Shown here: one piece after another, positions 53,787 to 59,080 of the stretch
Position numbering within the stretch: the first letter of the stretch is position 1
Layout: every line of letters starts with the position of its first letter
Assembly (NCBI RefSeq): GCF_905250085.1
Contig: NZ_CAJNOB010000006.1
Span: 1 to 59,080, forward strand
Direction: 5' to 3'
DNA from: Candidatus Methylacidithermus pantelleriae
Lineage (GTDB): Bacteria; Verrucomicrobiota; Verrucomicrobiia; Methylacidiphilales; Methylacidiphilaceae
DNA: 59,080 nt
The notes under the pieces: model-generated
The model's database searches: none
Seen by the model: only the letters and a program-made list of their open reading frames with translations
Told to the model about the DNA's origin: nothing
Position numbers and translations under genes: made by a program

Positions 53787-55853
53787 CTAGGCAGGAACTC
53801 CCTCCAGTCCGGGCAAAAGACCCCCTTTTTCCTCATCGGTGCCCTTTTTCTTGGGAAGCGGGGCTGGTTCCGGAGGGGGTGTGGTCAGGACCGGAGGAGG
53901 AACATTCTTGGGAGGTGGGTTGAGTAACCGTCCGTGGCGGACAATCTCGACCACGTGAGATCCATCCAGGGTTTCGTACTCCAGGAGCGCATTGGCCAGA
54001 GCTTCCACCTTGTCGCGATGGGCAAGCAAAAGCTCCGTGGCTCGCTGATAGGCCTGGTCGATAAAGTTTTTCACCTCCTTATCGATTTCCTGGGCGGTGG
54101 CCTCACTATAGCCTCGTGCCGTTCCTAAATCCCTTCCCAGAAACACAAGCGTAGGATCGTCAGAATAGTGGACTGTGCCCAGCTTCTCGCTCATTCCCCA
54201 TTCGCAGACCATCCTCCGGGCAAAGGCGGTTGCTTGCCGGATATCGTTCGAAGCACCGCTGGTAATGTCACCCAGAAAAATTTCTTCCGCCACCCGACCC
54301 CCCATGCAGACACAGAGATTGTCCAAGAGCTCCTTTTTCTTTGCGTTATATTTGTCCGTCTCGGGAAGCATCATAGTCACCCCCAGAGCAGGACCTCGGG
54401 GAATAATGGTCACCTTGTGCAAGGGATCCGTGTGCTCTAAAAGGACGTTTAAAACCGCATGGCCGGCTTCGTGGTAAGCGGTTCGCCGTTTGTCCTCTTC
54501 GGTCATGGCCATGCTGCGCCGTTCTTTACCCCAACGCACCTTGTCCCGGGCTTCCTCCAGCTCGGCCTGGGTAATAGCCTCCTTGTTCTTTTTGGCCGCA
54601 AGAAGGGCAGCCTCATTGATGAGGTTAGCCAGCTCTGCGCCCGAAAACCCGGCCGTCCCGCGGGCTAAAGCTCGAAGATCCACGTTGGAATCAAGTTTGG
54701 TCTTTTGCGAGTGCACCCGAAGGATCTGCTCCCGGCCCTGGATATCAGGAAGGAAAACATGGACTTCGCGATCAAACCGTCCGGGACGCAAAAGGGCCGG
54801 ATCAAGAACATCCTTCCGGTTGGTCGCTGCCATAACAATAACCCCTTCACTGGACTCAATCCCGTCCATTTCGACCAGAAGCGCGTTGAGGGTCTGCTCT
54901 CGCTCGTCATGGCCGCCTCCAAGGCCCGTTCCGCGGCTTCGGCCCACAGCATCAATCTCGTCAATAAAAACGATGCACGGAGCGTTGCGCCGGGCTTGTT
55001 CGAACATATCGCGGACGCGCGCGGCTCCCACCCCGACAAACATTTCCACAAAATCCGACCCGCTGATGCTAAAGAAGGGCACATCTGCTTCACCGGCAAT
55101 CGCCTTGGCCAAGAGAGTCTTTCCCGTTCCCGGAGGTCCGACCAGAAGCACCCCCTTGGGGATCCGCCCGCCGAGTCGCTGGAACTTCTTGGGATTTTTG
55201 AGAAATTCGACGATTTCCTGAACTTCTTCTTTGGCTTCTTCAATCCCGGCGACGTCTTTGAACGTCACTTTGGTTTTACCCCCGCTTAGGAGCCGGGCGC
55301 GGCTCTTCCCAAACGTAAAGGCAGAACGACCCGCCATCCGGATCTGCTGCCGGAAAAGGAAGTACAGGGCTAGAATAAACAGGACAAAGGGGAGTACGCT
55401 CATAAGAGCCTGACCCCAAAAGTTATGAACGATCTTGACTTCAACGTCTGGGAACCCCTTGGAGGCCAGAAGGTTTTGCAGGTCCCGGTTAAATTCTAAA
55501 TCCACCACCGTTCGGAAAGGAACCAGGGTAAGCTCGGGATCCGTGGGGCTATGGGGTCGCAGGTACGTCCCTTCAAGATAGGTCTGGCCGCCCGATGTAT
55601 CCCGGACAAAGGTGAGACTTTTGACACGTCCCTCATCCAAAAGCTGCCGGAGCTGGGGAAGAGTCTTTTGTTCGATGCCAATTCCCTGGTTTAAGCTCAG
55701 GTAATAGGCCGCCGCCACAAAAGCAATGGAGAGGATAAAAAAGAGCATTCCCCTCCAGTTACTATCCGGTCGGTTACCGTCTCGCGAGGGATCCTCGGGC
55801 CCGCCCGCCGGGCGGCGATTCTTTTTCAGTATCCGCTGAAAGACTTTCGGCAT
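53787..55853 (-). CDS. ftsH: ATP-dependent zinc metalloprotease FtsH
   Basis: 688 residues. Two membrane helices (about 34-52 and 150-168) flank a periplasmic domain. The AAA module has Walker A GPPGTGKT at 239-246, Walker B FIDEID at 296-301 and an SRH near 345-360. The protease part has HEAGH at 461-465 and the third zinc ligand D537. A Pro-rich tail of about 50 residues closes it. It degrades misfolded membrane and regulatory proteins such as LpxC. The gene is last of a minus-strand group after the menaquinone genes, 153 bases downstream of mqnE. Confidence 0.97.
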   Translation of the reverse strand: MPKVFQRILKKNRRPAGGPEDPSRDGNRPDSNWRGMLFFILSIAFVAAAYYLSLNQGIGIEQKTLPQLRQLLDEGRVKSLTFVRDTSGGQTYLEGTYLRPHSPTDPELTLVPFRTVVDLEFNRDLQNLLASKGFPDVEVKIVHNFWGQALMSVLPFVLFILALYFLFRQQIRMAGRSAFTFGKSRARLLSGGKTKVTFKDVAGIEEAKEEVQEIVEFLKNPKKFQRLGGRIPKGVLLVGPPGTGKTLLAKAIAGEADVPFFSISGSDFVEMFVGVGAARVRDMFEQARRNAPCIVFIDEIDAVGRSRGTGLGGGHDEREQTLNALLVEMDGIESSEGVIVMAATNRKDVLDPALLRPGRFDREVHVFLPDIQGREQILRVHSQKTKLDSNVDLRALARGTAGFSGAELANLINEAALLAAKKNKEAITQAELEEARDKVRWGKERRSMAMTEEDKRRTAYHEAGHAVLNVLLEHTDPLHKVTIIPRGPALGVTMMLPETDKYNAKKKELLDNLCVCMGGRVAEEIFLGDITSGASNDIRQATAFARRMVCEWGMSEKLGTVHYSDDPTLVFLGRDLGTARGYSEATAQEIDKEVKNFIDQAYQRATELLLAHRDKVEALANALLEYETLDGSHVVEIVRHGRLLNPPPKNVPPPVLTTPPPEPAPLPKKKGTDEEKGGLLPGLEGVPA

Positions 55854-56006
55854 AATGTTTAGGCTCCGCTTGTAAGCTTAGCGTGTCCTTATGGCAACGT
55901 CAACCAAGGGAAGGCCGAAGGATTTCCCTGGTTGCAAGCCAAACGCGCCAGCTTTGTTTCCTCATTTTTTCTTTGTTCCCTGTTTTACGCTTTCACGTTT
56001 TCACAA

Positions 56007-57209
56007 TTAGGAAGCTTTTGGATTGGAAAGCCTTCCCATCTTTTTTTCTTTTCTGCCGTTTGAATCTTGCTGGGAACTCCTTTCCAACTCCTTCCTTTCC
56101 CCCGCCGGCACGACCCGATAGAAAGTGTCCCGCTGCACTGGGATTCTGCCCGCTTCCCGGATGAGTCGCTCGAGCTTTCGGGCCGTTGTCCCTTGGGGAG
56201 TGGTAGCCCCAGCCATGTGATAGATCCGCTCTTCTTGCAGTGTCCCATGGAGATCGTCGGCTCCAAACGCTAGGGCCACCTGGGCTCCTGCCAGTCCCAT
56301 GCTCAGCCAATAGGCGGTAATATGGTCAAAGTTGTCGAGGTAGAGCCGGCTAACGGCGATCGTTCGAAGCTGGTCCAGTAGGCTGGTTTTCCGGACGACC
56401 GGAAGGCGCCCGCTTCCATCCGGCTGGTAAGGAAGGGGGACAAAGGCGGTAAACCCACCGGTTTCGTCCTGAAGCTCTCGAAGCCGGCGCAGGTGGTCGA
56501 CACGATGGGAAACCTGTTCAATGTGACCGTAGAGCATAGTGGCGGTGCTTCGTTGTCCTAGCTTGTGCCAGATCCGGTGAACTTCGAGCCACTCCTCGGC
56601 GGTTTCTTTACCGCGGCAGATCTGGTTGCGGATTTCCGGATGAAAAATTTCCGCACCCCCTCCGGTGAGCGCATCAAGCCCCGCATCCTTCAACTGTTGG
56701 AGAGTTTGTTCAATGGGAAGCCGAGCAATACGACAGGCCAGATGACGGATTTCAATGGCGGTAAAGGCTTTCAGCTGGATTCCTGGGCACGCTTTTTTGA
56801 TCTCCCTGACCAGCGCCAGGTAGTAATCGAAGGGGAGCTTGGGGTGAAGACCTCCGACGCAATGAATTTCCCTAATGCCTTGCCGGTAACTGTGCTCTGC
56901 CTCTTCTACCAGCTTCTCGATCGAGAAGGTAAAGGCCCCCTCTTCACCCTCCCTTCGATAGAAGGCGCAGAACCGACAGGAGAGGATGCATATATTAGAA
57001 TAGTTCAGGTAACGATTGACGATGTAGGTAGCCACAGCCCCCTGTTTCCGGTGGCATGCGTAATCCGCTAGCCGGCCCACCGCGTGGAGGTCGGGGCAAT
57101 CAAAAAGCCGAAGGGCATCCTCCTCGGAGATCCGTTTTCCCTCACAAACCTTCTCCCCGATATCCTCCAGTCCCGCACCTTTTAGGCTCTGGTACAGAGA
57201 GTCTTCCAT
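56007..57209 (-). CDS. mqnE: Aminofutalosine synthase MqnE
   Basis: 400 residues. Radical SAM enzyme with cluster cysteines C74, C78 and C81 (CILSCRFC) and the family blocks GIREIHCVGGLHPKLPFDYY, LTGGGAEIF, TATMLYGHIE and FGADDLHGT. It joins a carboxyvinyl-benzoate and adenosine to make 6-amino-6-deoxyfutalosine, so the host uses the futalosine route to menaquinone. The last ~25 residues are a basic extra tail. It starts 10 bases after the stop of the prenyltransferase gene. Confidence 0.94.
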   Translation of the reverse strand: MEDSLYQSLKGAGLEDIGEKVCEGKRISEEDALRLFDCPDLHAVGRLADYACHRKQGAVATYIVNRYLNYSNICILSCRFCAFYRREGEEGAFTFSIEKLVEEAEHSYRQGIREIHCVGGLHPKLPFDYYLALVREIKKACPGIQLKAFTAIEIRHLACRIARLPIEQTLQQLKDAGLDALTGGGAEIFHPEIRNQICRGKETAEEWLEVHRIWHKLGQRSTATMLYGHIEQVSHRVDHLRRLRELQDETGGFTAFVPLPYQPDGSGRLPVVRKTSLLDQLRTIAVSRLYLDNFDHITAYWLSMGLAGAQVALAFGADDLHGTLQEERIYHMAGATTPQGTTARKLERLIREAGRIPVQRDTFYRVVPAGERKELERSSQQDSNGRKEKKMGRLSNPKAS

Positions 57210-57219
57210 GGGAACGTGT

Positions 57220-58083
57220 TTACCACGGCCAGTTTTCGATAGCTAGGCTTAAAGCGACGCCGGCAAACAAAAGGAGCGATACCGCGCTATTGACGTGGAA
57301 AAACGCATGTTGCACCCGTACAGGATCGCCGGAACTACAGAGCAAATGCTCGTACGCAAGGGCGAAGCTTACGGCCAAAAGGGCTGTAAAATACGGCCAG
57401 CTCAGATGAGCGGCCATCCCAAAAGCGCTCCATGCGATCCAGGCAAGCCCGTGAAGTACGATGGCTACCACAAGGCTGGGGCGGACTCCAAAGCAAGCCG
57501 GGAAAGAGTAAAGTCCCAGTTTTTGATCGACCGACACGTCCAGTGTCGCATAAACGAGGTCAAAGCCAAAAGTCCAGAAAAAGACAGCCAGCGCCAGAAG
57601 ATAAGGGATGGGCGAAGCGAGCTCTTGCCGGACGGCCGCCCAAGCCCCAAGGGGAGCCAAGGCAAGCGCAAGGCCAAGAAACGCGTGGGAAAAGGGTGTG
57701 AAACGTTTGGTCAACGAGTAGCCCAAAAAGATACAGGCGGCCAGGGGAGCCAAAAGGAGGCACACACGATTTAAGGCTGCGGAAGCGGCAAAAAATATCG
57801 CTAGACCCGCTCCGCAAAGGATGAGCGTTTCCGTTCGGGTCGCAAGTTCTGCACGCTCTTTTGTCCGGGGATTCACGCGGTCGTAGTCCCAGTCGGCGTA
57901 CCGGTTAAAGGCCATGGCGGCCGTTCGAGCACCTACCATCGCCAAAAGAATGAGGAGGGTGGTTCGGAGGGGCGGCAAGCCACGGGAGGCGACCAGCATT
58001 GAAGAGAGGGCAAACGGGAGGGCGAAAAGGGTGTGGCTAAATTTAATGAGTCGAAGGAGTTTCTGGATCTTTTCTACGATCAT
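57220..58083 (-). CDS. mqnP: UbiA-type prenyltransferase (MqnP-like)
   Basis: 287 residues from ATG 58083, which overlaps the TGA of the UbiX gene (ATGA). Eight or nine membrane helices; the first Asp-rich motif is NRYADWDYDRVNPRTKERA, the second DLVYATLDVSVDQKLGLYS. Next to mqnE this is the prenyltransferase of the futalosine pathway that attaches the isoprenoid tail to the naphthoate ring. Sequence alone would also allow 4-hydroxybenzoate prenyltransferase (UbiA); the neighbour decides the symbol. Confidence 0.88.
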   Translation of the reverse strand: MIVEKIQKLLRLIKFSHTLFALPFALSSMLVASRGLPPLRTTLLILLAMVGARTAAMAFNRYADWDYDRVNPRTKERAELATRTETLILCGAGLAIFFAASAALNRVCLLLAPLAACIFLGYSLTKRFTPFSHAFLGLALALAPLGAWAAVRQELASPIPYLLALAVFFWTFGFDLVYATLDVSVDQKLGLYSFPACFGVRPSLVVAIVLHGLAWIAWSAFGMAAHLSWPYFTALLAVSFALAYEHLLCSSGDPVRVQHAFFHVNSAVSLLLFAGVALSLAIENWPW

Positions 58084-58637
58084 CCTTCCTCTGTATCCAT
58101 CCACCGCGGCGATAGCTCGTTGGGAATTCCAAGCTGGTCCAAAACTCGGGCCACGACGGTATCGGCTAGCTCCTCGAGGGTAGTGGGCCGGCTATAGAAG
58201 GAGGGACAGGCGGGGATCACGATCGCCCCTGCTTCCAAAAGTGTCACCGCGTTGCGAGCGTGAATGGCGTTCCACGGCATTTCCCGTGGTACCAGGATGA
58301 GCCTTCGACGTTCCTTTAGGCAAACATCTGCAGCTCGGGTAATGCTATTGTCGGAGATCCCATGAGCAATCCGGGCGAAGGTGGCCATGGAGCACGGGAC
58401 AATGACCATCCCGTCAAACCGGGCTGAGCCGCTGGCAAAAGGTATACGAAGAGAACGTTCGGAATGGACCGGAAAACGCTTGGGAATGGGCAGTTCTTCC
58501 CCTTCCAGGGCCAGGACTTCCTTGGCTCTCTGGCTCACAATGATGTGGACCACGTGCGATGTTTGGGAAAGGAAGGAAAGAAGACGCCTGGCGTAGATCA
58601 TGCCGCTTGCCCCGGTAATGGCGACCAGTAGCTTCAT
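58080..58637 (-). CDS. ubiX: UbiX-type flavin prenyltransferase
   Basis: 185 residues from ATG 58637; the longer frame has no ribosome site for its extra 30 residues. It starts with the flavodoxin-like LLVAITGASGMIYARRLL; PCSMATFARIAHGISDNSITRAADV and PREMPWNAIHARN match UbiX. It makes prenylated FMN for a UbiD-like decarboxylase. In the futalosine pathway the UbiX/UbiD pair (MqnM/MqnL type) removes the ring carboxyl; no UbiD gene is in the window. It is translationally coupled to the prenyltransferase gene. Confidence 0.92.
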   Translation of the reverse strand: MKLLVAITGASGMIYARRLLSFLSQTSHVVHIIVSQRAKEVLALEGEELPIPKRFPVHSERSLRIPFASGSARFDGMVIVPCSMATFARIAHGISDNSITRAADVCLKERRRLILVPREMPWNAIHARNAVTLLEAGAIVIPACPSFYSRPTTLEELADTVVARVLDQLGIPNELSPRWMDTEEG

Positions 58638-58870
58638 CGTGATGGCCGGGCTTGGGATCCCACCAAAGGAGGGTGACGCTGGGAAATTACTCCGCCTGGG
58701 CAGTTTCTGCGAGGGGTTTGTTGGCAAAAAAGATTTCCTCCCTTTGCGAACCTTCGAGAGGTTCGAGGGGTGGGTAAGCTTTTTCTTCGGAAAAAGCCGC
58801 GTTCACCTGGGCTATTGACCGTGACAGGAAAAGAAGTAAGGTAGGAAAAACCATTCGGGAGGGGGCTTCC

Positions 58871-59080
58871 GTGGGCAAAAATGGAGAAGACGGAGGCAAG
58901 CGATTGTCCCGCCGGAAGAGTGGAAGCGCTGATAGCTTACTCGGTCCCCAGGAGGAAGAGGGGTCTCTCGCTCCTCCCCCGTTGCCCCCCGAATTTTCCA
59001 CGCTTTCCAGTGCTCCCGAAAGCGCTCCGCAAACTTCCGCGGCACAACCAGGGCTAGCTGAAAGGGTAGTCCCCCCACCT
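58871..59080 (+). CDS. Unknown protein, N-terminal end (runs off the window)
   Basis: A frame open from GTG 58871 to the last base, preceded by GGAGGGGG at about 58856-58863. The 70 visible residues are polar and Pro/Ser/Glu-rich (for example PPPLPPEFSTLSSAPESAP), a typical disordered N-terminal tail. No domain is reached. It diverges from the ubiX operon. The regular ribosome site and the lack of stops support a real gene. Confidence 0.45.
   Translation, partial: MGKNGEDGGKRLSRRKSGSADSLLGPQEEEGSLAPPPLPPEFSTLSSAPESAPQTSAAQPGLAERVVPPP

Noticed and set aside
58687-58854. 55-residue minus-strand frame with a hydrophobic start upstream of ubiX
   Set aside because: No ribosome site before the ATG at 58854; its hydrophobic start alone is too little.

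Overview
This window is chromosomal DNA of a Gram-negative bacterium with moderately high G+C (mid-50s percent, judged by eye). The best guess is a Verrucomicrobiota member, possibly close to the acidophilic methanotrophs (Methylacidiphilales). The reasons are a Minf_1886-type protein beside an M16 peptidase and a DUF1844 protein, lipid A and heptose genes, a futalosine-type menaquinone cluster, and wide intergenic gaps. The phylum is an inference from gene content; no marker gene was compared.

Layout. 1-0.35 kb: 3' end of a sugar-nucleotide epimerase. 0.6-2.2 kb: a heavily frameshifted IS200/IS605 element (tnpA and tnpB remnants plus an end hairpin). 2.3-8.6 kb: two tandem RND pumps with no adaptor gene beside them. 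9.3-14.7 kb: a YhaM-like exoribonuclease, a coiled-coil membrane protein coupled to a small lipoprotein, a PDZ protein with a DUF167 protein, tRNA-Glu and a YycJ-like hydrolase. 14.9-16.2 kb: rpoN. 16.3-17.9 kb: an A+T-rich cassette holding the 3' end of a D5/P4-type primase-helicase, an ORF broken by a TGA, a secreted coiled-coil protein and a small coupled ORF. 18.3-28.8 kb: housekeeping genes (DUF2905, alaS, yebC, rnd, moeB-rhodanese, clpS, DUF2017, glgP). 29-31.3 kb: tRNA-Leu, a small HTH protein and a membrane-anchored serine protease. 31.3-32.2 kb: a decayed IS607 element. 32.8-34.2 kb: cupin and PspC. 34.8-38.3 kb: a two-gene island (P-loop protein with a changed Walker A lysine, plus a large TPR protein) lying between imperfect inverted repeats.

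39.7-45.6 kb: envelope genes on the minus strand (phosphodiester glycosidase-like, murJ, heptosyltransferase, lpxK, orphan solute-binding protein). 45.8-49.6 kb: a small membrane protein, Minf_1886, M16 peptidase and DUF1844. 49.8-53.7 kb: a molybdenum-cofactor operon moaA-moaD-moaE-fdhD-mobA-mobB. 53.8-58.6 kb: ftsH, mqnE, a UbiA-type prenyltransferase and a UbiX-type flavin prenyltransferase. The start of one more plus-strand gene runs off the right edge.

The Moco operon and the MoeB-rhodanese fusion together supply most of the molybdopterin steps after or around MoaC, which is not in the window. FdhD implies a molybdenum or tungsten formate dehydrogenase elsewhere in the genome. The parts most worth a second look are the ATPase/TPR island, the A+T-rich primase-linked cassette, and the two decayed TnpB-carrying insertion sequences.
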